NCBI GenBank assembly: GCA_030180135.1
Contig: CM058232.1
Location: 58,549,330-58,613,329, forward strand
From: Orychophragmus violaceus
Lineage: Eukaryota; Streptophyta; Magnoliopsida; Brassicales; Brassicaceae
Direction: 5' to 3'
DNA: 64,000 nt
A model generated the notes under the pieces. That model did not search any database. It was not told the origin of the DNA and was given only the letters and a program-made list of their open reading frames with translations. Below are positions 48,217 through 59,891 of the stretch, in pieces. The translations under genes were made by a program, and so were the position numbers. Within the stretch, counting starts at the first letter, position 1, and the number at the start of each line of letters is the position of its first letter.

Positions 48217-48887
48217 TGTTGGAATTGTGTCCAGTAATCTCGGTACTGTCTCTAGAAAGTAAGAGTATGTCAATGATCAGACATAAGTCATATAATACTG
48301 GGGGTCATGATGGCTTGCTAGAGTCCGCTCATGATCTATAAGTCTTGAACTTATTGCCTTTATTATATGATCCCATATGGGTCATACGCCTAAGCTAACA
48401 GGAAAATGTGTAGGAACGGTTTAGCAGAAGTACGGTAAAAGTGCTAGGCATTTACTGTACTTAGAGAGAATAAAACGGTTTAGCCACTCTGTGTCGATCG
48501 ATACACAAGGTGTGTCGGTCGACACAGTGCGCGAATACCGTCGAGTTAATTGGTGTTTGGGCCAAATGGCCCAAACGGAATAGGACAAGTTTTATGAGAT
48601 AAAACTCGAGTTCAGAACCATTAACCCTAAGCAACACAGCCGAAATCTCTCTCTCTCTTCGCCGAGCTCCTGGTGGTCTAGCAGCCGTTTTCTGTGATCG
48701 CGTGTGTGAACCTCTGGAGGATTCATCTCTCGGTGTTTCTCTGATCTCAGACATACCATCTCTTTCCGCTGCAAACAGGTATAAGGTGAGATCATCATTT
48801 GTTTCTATTCTGAGAAGAACCTAGATCCGCATGTTTAGGTTGATATGAATCTAAGAATTGAATCAGGATCAACTAAACAATCCTTCA
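48217..48887 (+). repeat. copia 3' LTR
   Basis: 671 bp pair of 41066-41736; about 4 substitutions by eye. Confidence 0.96.
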
Positions 48888-50694
48888 GAGTGTCCTCTTT
48901 TGTTGTGAAATTCACAGAATTTTTCCTTGTCGAACTCAAATTTCTTCGAGCTCTTCGGGCTCTCGACCGCATTGACGTTCCCTGATTTACGGGAATCCTT
49001 TTTCGAGTTCGAGTTCTGCGATCCCGAAGGGTTCTTTTCTTTTCGGTGCTTTTCTCTGAGGGTCGTGGTTTCATCCTCGAGGCGAGCGAAGGCCGATGCG
49101 CGATAAAGGGCATCATCGAGTGTTTGAGGTTCGCGGACTGTTATTTCCTCGCGGAATCTGGTTGAATACCATAGTCCACGTCGCAGTGCTTCTATAGCTA
49201 CTTCGTCTCGTGGGTTTGCGATTTTGGATTTTATTTCCTTAAATCGGTCGATGTACGAGCGAAGCGATTCGTCGGGTTTTTGGGAGACGCCAAATAGAGC
49301 TGCCTCAGTAGTCTTTTCCTCGATAAAGACGGAGTATTGTTTGAGGAAAGCCGTCATGAACTGGGTGAAGTTGTCGATGGATCTTTCTTCCAGTCCGGCA
49401 AACCATTCTAGGGCGGAGCCCGATAGCTTTTCGGCGAAGAGCCTGCAGAAAGCTGGCTCTCTCTCCTCGTCGGTAAGGTATACCCTTGCCATCGCTAGTC
49501 GGAATGCCCTGATATGGGCTTTGGGGTCCGACTTCCCAGAGAATTCTGGAAATTTAGTTTTCTTGATTTCTCGGATTCTTGCGAAGGCGATCCGGTCTGT
49601 GAACGGTGTTTGTCGCGTTTCTTCGATCACTCGATCGATGTCGGGCGCCGCGCTTGTCGCCAAGTGAACTTTGGAGCTCAGACTGACGAACTGAGCCTTA
49701 GCTTGTTCAATATACTGTCTAAGCATATCGTGGCTGTCGCCTGTCGTAGGCGCGAACTGGGCTTGTGCTTGATTGGACATTTGTCCGGGGAAAGTGGGGT
49801 CGAGGAGATCGATTGCTGGAAACGATCCCGTCTGGTCGACCTGCGGCGTTCGGAACTGTACCGTATTTGACCCGTTAACGGGTCCTGAGCTCGAGGCGAA
49901 AGCAGAGCCTCCTAGTTGCCTCGTCCGGATATTCAAACTACTCGGGAAAGGTGGTGGCCCGGGTAATGGTCGACTTCCCGATCCGGTTGGATCTGTGATC
50001 GTTGAATTTGAACCGAATGGGGTTGGAGTCGCGATGGGCGTCATTATGGGGCGAAAGCCGCTATTCGACGTACTGGCGAAATTCCCCGACGTTCCCGGTG
50101 GAGTTACCACCTGGGAGGAGTCCAAGCGTGTACACGGTGGGGGACTTATAGGGGTTCGTGGATCATGTGTTGATCTACCCCCTGGTTTTGGCTAGCGAGC
50201 TCTTCAATACGGGCGTTAATGCGCCTTTCCTGTTCATCGAGTTGTGCGGCCAGAGAGCGGTTCGCAATCTCTTGGGCCCATGCGCTTGCCTCGTTGTTTC
50301 TCGTTCGGTTTACCAACAGGCTTAACATCGAACGGATTTCAGCGAGATCATCCGGGCTTTGTCGCTGTGGAGCAGAGGGCAGTGGCGAATTGGGCCTGGT
50401 TGTTCCAGATCCGCCTCCAGGGGTGGGAATCGAATCGTTTCTCATCCACACCCAGTTTATGCTCGGATTGTTAGTTCCTGACAAAACATTTGTCGGTGTC
50501 TAGCTCGTCGCGATTGTTTGGGAGACTGAGCCGGCCGGTGCCGAGGTCGTGGAGACTGAGGCAGAGCTCGTCAACATGCCATCGGTATGACCCATGATTC
50601 TTACCCCGGTGGTGTTCTGAAGAACGTTGTCGACCGTTTGAGGGTGGTCAACCGGTGGTGTGGCGCTGGGAGAGCCAGATTGGTCGGGATTCAT
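48888..50694 (-). pseudogene. gypsy gag, 5' and middle part
   Basis: From ATG 50694 (MNPDQSGSPSATPP) through a Ser/Thr/Pro-rich N-terminus, a short coiled-coil (50484-50146, LDEQERRINARIEEL) and the retrotransposon gag domain (50125-48869: FPEFSGKSDPKAHIRAFRLA, LSGSALEWFAGL, KPDESLRSYIDRFKEI), up to CEFHNKRGHS where the copia element cuts the zinc knuckle. A TAG stop at 50500-50502 and a frameshift between 50146 and 50125 break the frame. Gag would form the capsid-like particle. Confidence 0.85.
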
Positions 50695-50747
50695 CTTGAT
50701 CTATCGGATCTAAGATTTGATTCTTAAGACAGGAAAACTACAGATAG

Positions 50748-50765
50748 TCCCCACAGTCGGCGCCA
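50748..50765 (-). promoter_or_regulatory. gypsy primer-binding site
   Basis: The minus strand reads TGGCGCCGACTGTGGGGA starting two bases from the LTR, the TGGCGCC type usual in Athila/Tat elements. Confidence 0.88.
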
Positions 50766-50767
50766 AA

Positions 50768-51304
50768 TGTGAGATCCGGGATTCACGCTAAGAATTTGTA
50801 TTCGTGGATTTGGACTTTAGGATATAGAAATGGTATAGTTTCCTATGAATCAAAGACTTTATTGAGATTGATCGTCGAGATAGAACAAACACAATCGAAA
50901 AGAGAGTACAAAGTATGATGATCGAGCTATCTAGTCGAAGTGTTCTAAGTTAGGGTTGGAATCTCCTGAAATGATCGCCACTTCCTCTTTTAAATAGTTT
51001 CGACTCTGATCTCTCTGTTCCGATATTTCGGCCTCTCCTTCGTAACGATCCCCGTGATTCTCGCGGATCAGTTGAACTGGCAAAGACCGAGTCGCTCTAT
51101 CTCCACGTCGTCTCCTGCCGAGCTCGAGCTCGATCGCCTCTTACTTCGGCATCACTTGGGCCTTGTCGAAGCGTCATTCGTTTGGGCCCAACAAATGAAT
51201 TGGCTCGTCTCTTCGTCTCTGATCCTGGAACGGACTCATAGATATGGGCCTTTGTCTTATTTGTTAATGGGCCGGATTTCCTAGAGGGAAATCCAGCACC
51301 AACA
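50768..51304 (-). repeat. gypsy 5' LTR
   Basis: 537-bp pair of 31799-32335; it is the upstream LTR in the element's orientation. Confidence 0.95.
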
Positions 51305-51710
51305 GCCGACAAGTAGTGGCCGAATCAGTACCAACAGTCGGTACATACTGGCCAATTGTTACGACTACTTGGTGACTATATTAAACAGACACATATTAAT
51401 CGCCCATGACTCACTTATTTTAACGACCATTTGATGATTATGTTTTTGTGACTACGTGTGGATACCTCTTTTAGTCGCATAGTTGTCGTTGTGTAGTCGG
51501 AAGTTAGTCCTTATATATTGCGATTACGCTACGTCTAATCGCTGACTACTGTTGTTAGTTGTATAAATAGTTGTAACTCGCCGACTATTAATACGACTAT
51601 GCGATTTAGCGATTATAGATTTACAAGTACCATATTTAGTCGTAAAACTGCGATTAACGACTATTCTACGATTAAAAGTACAATCACAAAAACGATGTTT
51701 TCTTGTAGTG
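51305..51710. repeat. right subterminal repeats of outer CACTA, second part
   Basis: This continues the array cut at 31798: TAGTCGG, GCGATTA and ACGACTA units up to the terminus TTTTCTTGTAGTG. Removing the gypsy element gives AATAGCCGACAAGTAG across the site. Confidence 0.8.
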
Positions 51711-52342
51711 GACACGAACCACCATGATGGCACCGGACAAGGCAACTGCATCCCAAGGCAAGAGTCACCTCCATAACCACCACACACACCATCTACCATT
51801 GATGAACCGCACCTGCCGTAGAATCACCATACACCATAAAGAGATAAAGAACACGATTACCGGAAAAAATCAGGACCTACTGTCGACTGAAAGCTGAAGA
51901 ATCACAGAAGGACTACCACAAAGCTGAGGAAACAACAAACAAAGACGACTTTCCGGTTCAGCGCACTATCACCGGGAAGCCAGAAAAGTCACATATTGAA
52001 GATTGCAGGTGAACTCGTGTCAGAGAGGAAAATTAGGGCCGGCTTCTTTGTCTGCTTGTCAATATGGATTTACTCTTCTTTTTCTATACGACCTTTTTAA
52101 TAGTTTAATGGATGTTTCTTAGTTTATTTTCCTTGTGAAAAGAAAAAGAAAAAAGCATTGAAATAAACATATCCAAGTATATAATACAGTTCATTAACAC
52201 TCTTAGTTGTTGACAAAAAAAAAAACACTCTTAGTTACCAACACTTGTCGCGACAATGGATCTAAAAGAAAGACACGAGTATCGTGGATACAAAAGGATG
52301 TTTAAATCTTTTATAAAAGAAAGCGAAAGAAAAAAATAACAT
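51711..52342. other. flank right of the outer CACTA, no gene recognised
   Basis: The sequence should continue from 7547. A purine/CCA-rich part (51714-52010) and an AT-rich part follow. A 91-codon minus frame spanning the CACTA end is a shadow. Confidence 0.4.
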
Positions 52343-52447
52343 TCAACTGAGTTTAGCTTTGAGATCCTTTCTCAGAATTTTTCCGGAAGGAGATTTGGGA
52401 ATGGAGGGAACAAAGAAGACCTTGTGCAATCTCTTGTAGAATACCAC
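52343..52447 (-). pseudogene. orphan last exon of a 4-coumarate:CoA-ligase-like gene
   Basis: On the minus strand, after a TCTGTAG acceptor, 35 codons read VVFYKRLHKVFFVPSIPKSP, SGKILRKDLKAKLS and stop. This is the C-terminal end of the plant 4CL/4CL-like acyl-activating enzymes; the Lys in PSGKILRK is the catalytic lysine of the adenylation half-reaction that makes acyl-CoA. No upstream exon is visible between 52448 and 53100, where the third CACTA element begins. Either the rest of the gene lies beyond the window, with CACTA and copia insertions in its last intron, or this is a stray fragment. The exon itself is undamaged. Confidence 0.75.
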
Positions 52448-53100
52448 CTACAGATCCACACTTGCATCAGTAACATTTTCATTCTATATATAAAGCAGAT
52501 AACGAAAATCAGAAGTATATAATCTCGTTGATAAAAAGCTAAGCACATGTTTGTACTTTTCAGTAATTTTATCATTCTGAGAAAATCATCGTAGTCTTAT
52601 TTCCCGTGAGTTCTTTTAGTTATCTATCTCCTCATGGTGTAAGCCATATACAAAGACCATGCCTAAAATACTTTTAACATAACTATCAAATCGTTCAAAA
52701 AAAATGATAAATACATTTATACATCAAATAGATGCAAAATATAAATTTCCATGATACACAAATTGACTTCTTTTTTATTGGACTCCAAAATTTTCAAATC
52801 ACTTCCTTCTCTAACTATGATTTTTTTTTTAATTAATTTTTTTATAAAGCTCGTACATTTTGGAAAAGAGTTGGATGCTTTGGCAATGTTCCATTTGGTA
52901 TGCGCCCCTGCCTTGTCAGTTGAGCACAATTAGCACATGTATGTTTTTATCATTTTCGTTAAGTAAATGGGATATTCTTGCCGCTTAAAATGTTTACGAC
53001 TAAGAGAAGACCACACTGATGATTTCATAAGTATTTGAATCATATTATATTTTCCCCGCATATGTATCGATGAAGATATTTGTTTTTTGTAACCAAAAAG
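52448..53100. other. AT-rich sequence, possibly intron of the 4CL-like gene
   Basis: No ORF with a known domain. Composition is intron-like. It ends in AAG directly before the CACTA terminus at 53101. Confidence 0.4.
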
Positions 53101-53119
53101 CACTACAAGAAAACAGGGC

Positions 53120-53410
53120 TATTACCGACGAAATTACTGACGGAAAAAATTCCGTCAAAAATTACCGACGCAAAATCGACGACTTTCCGACTGGACGTTT
53201 TCCAACGGAATACCGTCGAAAATTTCAGACGGTTTTCTCATTCCGTCGGAAACACCCGACGGTAAACCGACGGTTTATTTTTCGTCGGTTTTCCGTTGTA
53301 TTTCGATCGGTTTAGCGTCGGTTTAAAATAGCCGTTAAACTGACCGTCAGTGGAACCGTTGGGTCGACTAGAAACCGACCGATTTCCGACGGAATTCCGT
53401 CAAAAATTAT
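53120..53410. repeat. left subterminal CCGACGG repeats
   Basis: More than ten copies of TTCCGACGG, CCGTCGG or close variants in both orientations, between the terminus and the transposase gene: presumptive binding sites for the element's own DNA-binding protein. Confidence 0.85.
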
Positions 53411-53461
53411 GCTACATATACCTCATCCCTCCTCTCTTCCCCTCCACACCTATCCCTCCAT

Positions 53462-53487
53462 AACTCTCTCTCTCTCTCTCTCTCTCT
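53462..53487. repeat. (CT)n tract in the transposase 5' leader
   Basis: A CT microsatellite about 25 bp before the transposase ATG. Confidence 0.9.
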
Positions 53488-53510
53488 AATACTTCTAGTA
53501 ACCAAGAAAA

Positions 53511-56500
53511 ATGTCTTCTTCTAACTATTATAGATCGTGGATGGACGGAGTTATGATTGATGAGGCGACGAAGCTAGTGGACCGGGAATATGCACTCGGT
53601 ATTGCAGAGTTTATGTCGCTAGCTTGCAATCAACCATATACGCTGAAAAATGGTATGTTAAAATGTCCATGTGCTAATTGCCGGAATTTTAGAAATCTTA
53701 CGATTGGCGAAGTATGGTTTCACTTGTATTCAGTTGGGTTTATGTCGGGTTATAAGATTTGGTATCTTCATGGGGAAACTTCGGATTATGCAAGTAGTAG
53801 TAGAGAACCTCACGGTGGTACTAGTACTAGGGAACCTAATGTTAGTTCTAGCGAACCTTATACTGCCGATGTAGATTTTGGTGTAGGCACCATTCAGATG
53901 GTTAATGATGCACATAGAGAAATTATTCCAGAGGTAGGTGAATATCAAATTCCTAGGGTAGGTGAGGAACCAAATGTAGAATCTAGGAGATTTTTTGACA
54001 TGTTAGATGCAGCGAAGCGGCCGCTTTACGATGGTTGCAGAGAGGGTCATTCGCCATTATCATCTGCTACAAGATTAATGGGCATAAAGACGGACTACAA
54101 TCTGCCGGAAGAATGTGTGGATGCGATTTGCAAGTTTTTGAAAGATATTCTTCCAGAAGATAACCTTGCGCCGGGTTCATACAATGAGGTCGAGAAACTG
54201 GTTAAAGGGCTGGGATTACCATATGAGATGATAGATGTGTGCATCGACAACTGTATGATATACTGGCGAGAAGAAGAATTCCGTCTGGAATGCAAATTTT
54301 GTAAGAAGCCGCGCTATGAGGATACAAGGGGAAGAGCTAAGGTTCCGTTCAAGCGAATGTGGTATATGCCATTAACCGATAGGCTGAGGCGGTTATACCA
54401 GTCGGAGCGAACTGCGGGGGAAATGAGATGGCATTCTGAGCATAGAAGAGAGGCAGAGATTGCACATCCGTCAGACGCTGAAGCGTGGAAACATTTTCAG
54501 AGATTATACCCAGATTTTGCTTGCGATCCACGTAACGTGTACCTCGGATTATGCACAGATGGTTTTAACCCGTTTGGAAGGCATGGGAGACAATATTCGT
54601 TGTGGCCAGTGATTCTGACTCCTTATAATCTACCGCCGACTATGTGCATGCGTCGAGAGTTTCTTTTCCTCTCCGTACTCGTTCCCGGTCTAGAGCACCC
54701 GAAAAGATCACTTGATGTATTCTTGCAGCCGTTGATACATGAGTTGCAAATGTTATGGCTGCCCGGTGTTGTAGCATACGATGTTTCATGCAAGGAAAAT
54801 TTTTTGATGAGGGCTGCATTGATGTGGACCATTAGCGATTTTCCGGCTTATGGTATGTTATCAGGATGGACTACACATGGGAGGTTAGCATGTCCGTATT
54901 GTCAGGAAAATACCGATGCATTCCAATTGAAGAATGGACGTAAATCGTGTTGGTTTGATTGTCATAGAAGATTTCTACCGCATGATCATCCCTACCGGAA
55001 AAACACTAAACATTTTACGAAGAAGAAGAAAGTGTTTGATGATCCTATTCTCCAAGAATCTGGGTCGACTACCTTGGGCCTCTTAGAAGGATTTGGTGCA
55101 TTAAGAAGTCGTGAGTGTGGTGGGAACGGGCATGAGAATATATACGGAGCTGGTGTAGTCCACAACTGGCACAAGCAAAGCATTTTCTGGGATTTACCGT
55201 ATTGGAAGGACCAGTTACTAAGGCATAATCTTGATGTCATGCACATCGAGAAAAATTTCTTCGATAACATTATGAACACTGTGCTCAACGTGCAAGGGAA
55301 GACGAAAGATAATGTGAAGTCTAGGCTTAATTTACCTGAAATTTGTGATCGGCCTGAACTTCATCTTCAGACGAACGGAAAACCGCCAATTCCAGCATAT
55401 TGGGTAGACTCGAAGTCAAAAGAAGAGTTGTTTAAGTGGATTATGCTACAAGTTAAATTCCCTGACGGGTATGCATCAAACTTGCGTAATTGTGTGGACA
55501 CTGACGGAGGAAAGTTTATCGGAATGAAGAGTCATGATTGTCATGTGATGATGCAGCGACTCCTGCCGTTTGCGTTTGCTCATCTCCTTCCTCGAGATGT
55601 CCACAAAGCAATTGCAGCTGTTGGATCTTTTTTCAGGGATATATCCACTAGGACACTCACTGTTGATGGGATCAGGAGTCTGGAGCAAAATATTCCAAAA
55701 ATCTTATGCAATCTGGAAAAGATATTTCCACCGTCTTTCTTCGACGTTATGGAACATTTGCCTATCCATCTACCGGGTGAAGCTAGACTTGGTGGACCGG
55801 TACAATATCGGTGGATGTATCCGTTCGAGCGCTATATGTTCCACCTTAAAAAGAAGGTGAAGAATCCCGCTAAAGTGGAGGGTTCTATTGCCGCTCAATA
55901 TAACAACGAAGAGACTGCGACCTTTGCTGGCTACTACTTCCCTTCGCAAGTACGCACAAGGAGCAGGCGCCCAGCTAGGAACGATGACAGGGGAGAAAGG
56001 CAAATTTATCGGTCAAGCGTTCCTAACATTTTTCAACAGGTTGGGCGGTTAAGTGGGAAAGTAGGCAAGCGGCAACTAACACCTCAAGAGAATACACATC
56101 TCCACAAGTACATTCTAACCAACTGCGAGGAAGTATTTCAATATGAGAGGTATACATGCTAGCTAGATTTATAATTTTGTATTACACTTGCTTTACTTTT
56201 TTATATTCTTTTAACTTTTTGTAGGATATATATGGAAGCTCTCCAATATCATCATCCGGAATTGGACGAGGGCGAACGTGAGGCTCGGAAACAAAAATAC
56301 TTCAGCCGTTGGTTAAACTTTTATGTAAGAATTAGTTTCTTAAATCATATAAAACACTAACGAACTGGAGCAATATATATCTTTTAACTTTGATGTGATC
56401 ATATTGTTAGGTCCGGGGGGAACTCAATGCTGGACGCATCGTCGATGATTGGTTAGTTGACATTGTAGAGGGCCTCCACTACACATCAAAGTCTTATCCG

Positions 56501-57171
56501 AGATATTGCACTAGGGGGTATGCATTTAAGGTGCATGTAGAAGGGTCAACAAGAATTACTGCCGATCACGGAGTATCATCTGCATCCGGAGAAGTTGTTT
56601 ACTATGGTATTCTTAAAGAAATACTAGAAGTAAAATACATAGGAAAGCTTGGAATGCGTTGTGTAGTTTTTCTATGCGACTGGTATAACCCGATCGTAGG
56701 GCAAGGTGTTGTGATCGACGAGTTCGGTGTGACGTCGATTAATTCAAGCAAAAAGCTAAGAAACTACGATCCATTCATTATTGCTTCACAAGCAGATCAG
56801 GTAAGTAATTGTAAATAATTATTTTGGATTTCAAACTCTGAATAAAAAAAATTATTAATATAATATTTACGCAGGTGTGTTACATTCCATATCCTCGACT
56901 AACTTATAAAAATGATTCATGGATCACCGTTACAAAGATAAACCCTCGAGGGAAGGTGTACGGAGTTGAAGAGCGCGAAGTAGAGCCCTTACAAACAAGT
57001 GGTTCTGGTGTGATCGCTCCGGTAGAAGAAACGCTAGAAGTTAATTTAGTTGTCGACTTTAGTCAATTCGGGGACATTGTTCTTCATTCAGAATCAGAAG
57101 AAGAAAGAGGCGAATTTGATGATAGTGACTCAATTTCGTCCGACTACAATACAGAGAGTGATGAAGAATAA
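53511..57171 (+). CDS. CACTA transposase (tnp2/TnpD type), four exons, intact
   Basis: Exons 53511-56149, 56225-56324, 56411-56800 and 56875-57171 are joined by GT-AG introns and give 1141 codons with no stop; the first join restores YERIYMEA. Domains in order: transposase-associated domain with a zinc-binding pattern (CPCANCRNF near residue 51), Transposase_21 core (DFPAYGMLSGWTTHGRLACP, CPYC, HNLDVMHIEKNFFDNI), DUF4218 (MKSHDCHVMMQRLLPFA, then WMYPFERYM), and DUF4216 in exons 3-4 (GVSSASGEVVYYGILKEI, VFLCDWYNP). An acidic tail ends the protein. It would bind and cut the CACTA ends in the nucleus. The start ATG follows a CT-rich leader and matches the family N-terminus. Confidence 0.9.
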
Positions 57172-57682
57172 AAATGTATTATGAATTTAATATTTATGAT
57201 TGTTCTTAAATATATATAATGTGTTATGCTTTAAACATCAATAATATTATTTGAGGGTACAAAATATATGTAATTTTAGACTGTTATAGATATATAGAAT
57301 TAGTATGTAATTTTAAACAAGTAATACTAAATGGATCAACTGGTTAAGAGTACAAAATACATGGTTCGAGGTGGGGGTTCGAACAGGGCCTTCCTCGGTT
57401 ACATGTTTCTTAATTTCCGACGGATTATCGTCGGTTTGTCGTCGGTTGTCCGTCGGTTTACCGTCGGTTTGTCGTCGTTTTACCGTCGGTTTATCCTCCG
57501 AAATCCCGTCGGATGACAGCAGTAAATCTCTCGAGTAAATGGCATTTAGCCAGTAAATGTCATGTCCGAATTAACTCGATTTCCGACGGATTTCCTTCTG
57601 ATTTACCGTCGAAAAGTTTTCTATATATACACGGCCAATACATGAGATTTTCATTCAAATCATAGACACAACAACTCACCAA
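57172..57682. repeat. spacer with tRNA-like module and CCGTCGG repeats
   Basis: AT-rich DNA after the transposase stop, then the first tRNA-like module (57307-57400), then CCGTCGGTTT repeats (57415-57615) leading to the first accessory gene. Confidence 0.7.
57307..57400 (+). other. tRNA-like module 1 (A and B boxes)
   Basis: GGATCAACTGGTTAAGAGTAC resembles a tRNA D-arm/A box (key part CAACTGGTTAAG), and GGGTTCGAAC at 57375-57384 matches a B box. It is preceded by AATTTTAAACAAGTAATACTAAA, shared with module 3. I cannot fold it into a complete cloverleaf, so it is not called a tRNA. Confidence 0.6.
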
Positions 57683-58177
57683 ATGGATTTCGTTTATTTC
57701 TCTCCCGAAGCCCGTGAAACGGCAATACGCCAACTTGGAATGCCGGGTCGGAGTCATCTACCTAATCTCGACCCAACCAGGCAGACTTATCGGGGGATTT
57801 GGTTCGGGTACAACACGGTTATTATATCCGTGACCAGTGAGATCATTCAGACACGTTGGTCTGGCGGCTATCTGACGTACTACCAACTCCCGATGTCCTT
57901 CAAAGAAGCATGGTTCAGTGACTTTCTCGTAAGTAATTTCCTATTCTTATAAATTATTATATTAATGTAATTATAATTAAAGTATTTATAAAATTAATTA
58001 CAGGAGTACTTCACCTGCTCTACGGACAATTTGTTCCGCGTCTGGCGGGAATTCCACAGGACTGCTAGGCGGGTTTTCCAAACTAAAATGCGGCGGTTGA
58101 AGCTAGTCTGGCAAAGAGAAGAAGGAAGACCTCCGTGGATTCCTGCAAGGTCTTGGAGATTGCTGGTGAGCCAATGA
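57683..58177 (+). CDS. CACTA accessory protein 1 (TnpA-like?), two exons
   Basis: Exon 1 57683-57928 (246 bp) and exon 2 58004-58177 are joined by a GT-AG intron and give 139 codons. Exon 1 has MPGRSHLPNLDPTR, IWFGYN and KEAWFSDFL. Exon 2 has VWREFHRTARRVFQTKMRR and GRPPWIPARSW, a Trp- and Arg-rich pattern like the end of Ptta/En-Spm-type proteins. It is much shorter than usual TnpA-like proteins. The same architecture is repeated at 59345. Compared with that paralogue it stops about 20 residues early. A DNA-binding role at the CCGACGG repeats is inference. Confidence 0.65.
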
Positions 58178-59344
58178 CGCGAGACGGACGTCGGAGATTG
58201 GTTTACTAACCAATTCCCGAACTACAATAGATTTTAAATTATGTTGTTTTTAATTTCTTGCAATGTTTTAAATTTCATGCAGTTTGTAAAATATGTTTTT
58301 AATTAAAGTAATTAAGCTATGTTATGTTTTGTTTAAAAAAAAAAAAAATCAAAACCAAAGCATAATTACATATACAATTAACATGTTTTAGTAAACAATT
58401 AACACAAAGTGGCTCAACTGGTCTAATGCGAGAGAACAATTGGTTTAGGTGGCGGGTTCGAAAAGAGCCCGCCGCATTAAATTTTTTTTTAAATTAAATT
58501 TCGACGGAAATCCGTCGGTAATTATTTTCAGACGGTAATCCGTCGGTAATTATTGACGGATTTTCGACGGTTTAGGGTTTAGGGTTTAATAATGATTAGG
58601 AAGAATCGCAAAACACGTCACTAGTCAATGTAATGTTAGAATATATTATAATTCTTTAGTATCTGATCTATTTTGACATTTTTTGTTCGGGTTGAAAAAT
58701 TAAAAACACGTAGGACCTAAACATTTCGAATTGTACATTAACGTTTAAGAAGAAGTTTATGTCAAACACTATCTGACTATGATTTTCCTAATATTCTTCA
58801 ATTTGAGACATGTAATTATAAACTTCAAGCTTAATGGTAAACTAATGTGTTACCAGAAATAAAATGTCCAACCCTAAAACCTAATTGAAACCCTAAACTC
58901 AGTTCCCTCGGAATTCCGTCGGAAATTTCCGACGGCTATTCGTCTGTTAACCGTCGGTTTTCTGCATTTAACCCCTTTGGTTAAGTGTCTCGTCAGTAAT
59001 TAAAACCGTTTCCGACGAATTTCCGTCGGAAATCATGTCGAAATGTTTTGTATAAATATGTACGGACCAATTGAAACCCTAAACCCTGTTCCATCGTAAA
59101 TCCGTCGGAAATTTCCGATGGTTATTCGTCGGAATTCCGTCGGTTTACTGCATTAATTGGTCAAAATCTAAATTAACTGCCCTCTCTTCCCCATGCAACG
59201 CTTTGGTAAGTGTATAGTCAGTAATTAAAACGATTTCCGACGGATTTCCGTCGAAAATACTGTCGAAATATTTTGTATAAATATGTACGGAGTTGTGTTT
59301 GGTTTTTCAAACATTTCATATAAGATTCTCTTTCCAAAAAAAAA
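58178..59344. repeat. spacer with tRNA-like module 2 and CCGACGG repeats
   Basis: After accessory gene 1: AT-rich DNA, the second tRNA-like module, GGGTTTAGGGTTT at about 58570, and three blocks of CCGTCGGAAAT-like repeats (58500-58570, 58910-59035, 59095-59265). The phrase AAATATGTACGGA recurs before 59060 and 59290. Confidence 0.7.
58391..58475 (+). other. tRNA-like module 2 (A and B boxes)
   Basis: GTGGCTCAACTGGTCTAATG fits an A box (TGGCTCAACTGG), and GCGGGTTCGAAAAG a B box with a pairable GCGGG...CCCGC stem. The preceding GTAAACAATTAACACAAA matches modules 1 and 3. Confidence 0.6.
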
Positions 59345-59891
59345 ATGGATAACGTTTTTCTGACCCCGTCGGAACGTTCTTGGATAATTACAGGGATATT
59401 ATCTCAACCGGGACGAGATCATCTTCCTGTGCTGGATCCTTACCGCCGAAACCGGACCATTTGGTTCGGTTTCAATGCTGCAATTCCCGCCGTTATTAGC
59501 GACGTAATAGAGGCTCGGTTTGAAAGTGGTTACCTAGCTTACTACAATGTCCCGAGAAACGTTAAGGAGTTATGGTTCGAAGATTTTCTGGTATATAATT
59601 TATATTTTTTGTCTTATTTTTACAAATTCTACAATTAATATTTATTCACTTATTAAATTGCAGGCTTATTTTAATTTTGATCCGCGAGTAGTCTTCGCGG
59701 TCTGGGTGGAATTCCACGTGGTGGCTAGGCGTGTTTTCCAGACCAAAATGCGCCGGGCCAAACTGCGATGGTTTAGAGGACAAGGAAGACCGTTATGGAT
59801 GTCGGAGGGGGATTGGAACCGCATGGTTCAGCTTTGGGAGGAGACTGACATCGGAGAATGGTTCGGGAACGATTCCCCAAATAATGACTGA
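59345..59891 (+). CDS. CACTA accessory protein 2, paralogue of protein 1
   Basis: Exon 1 59345-59590 (246 bp, the same length as in gene 1) and exon 2 59664-59891 are joined by a GT-AG intron and give 157 codons. The pattern repeats: QPGRDHLPVLDPYRRN, IWFGFN and KELWFEDFL in exon 1; VEFHVVARRVFQTKMRRAKL, GRPLWMSEGDW and LWEETDIGEWFGND in exon 2. The intron is at the same phase and place as in gene 1, so the two arose by duplication of a unit that also includes the repeats and the tRNA-like module. Function is not known; a TnpA-like role is inference. Confidence 0.7.

Larger units (their letters stand above)
41066..48887 (+). mobile_element. full-length Ty1/copia retrotransposon with intact gag-pol
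   Basis: LTRs of 671 bp (41066-41736 and 48217-48887; TGTTGGAATTG...CCTTCA) differ at about 4 sites and are flanked by the duplication GAGTG (41061-41065 and 48888-48892). The primer-binding site TGGTATCAGAGCC follows the left LTR, and the polypurine tract AAGTGGGAGAT precedes the right one. A 1.65-kb leader precedes a single 1325-codon gag-pol, and about 850 bp follow it. The insertion splits gag of the gypsy element. All parts needed for an autonomous copia element are visible. A related copy starts at 60125. Confidence 0.96.
31799..51304 (-). mobile_element. Tat-lineage Ty3/gypsy LTR retrotransposon, degraded, split by a copia element
   Basis: LTRs of 537 bp (31799-32335 and 50768-51304; TGTGAGATCC...CACCAACA) differ at about 11 sites and are flanked by the duplication GCCGA (31794-31798 and 51305-51309). 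The primer-binding site TGGCGCC is on the minus strand beside the 50768 LTR, and a G-rich polypurine tract lies beside the 32335 LTR, so the element reads right to left: gag, protease, RT, RNase H, archaeal-type second RNase H, integrase, then a long 3' region with an antisense ORF. That order and the antisense ORF fit the Tat lineage. Stops and frameshifts occur in gag and pol. Confidence 0.92.
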
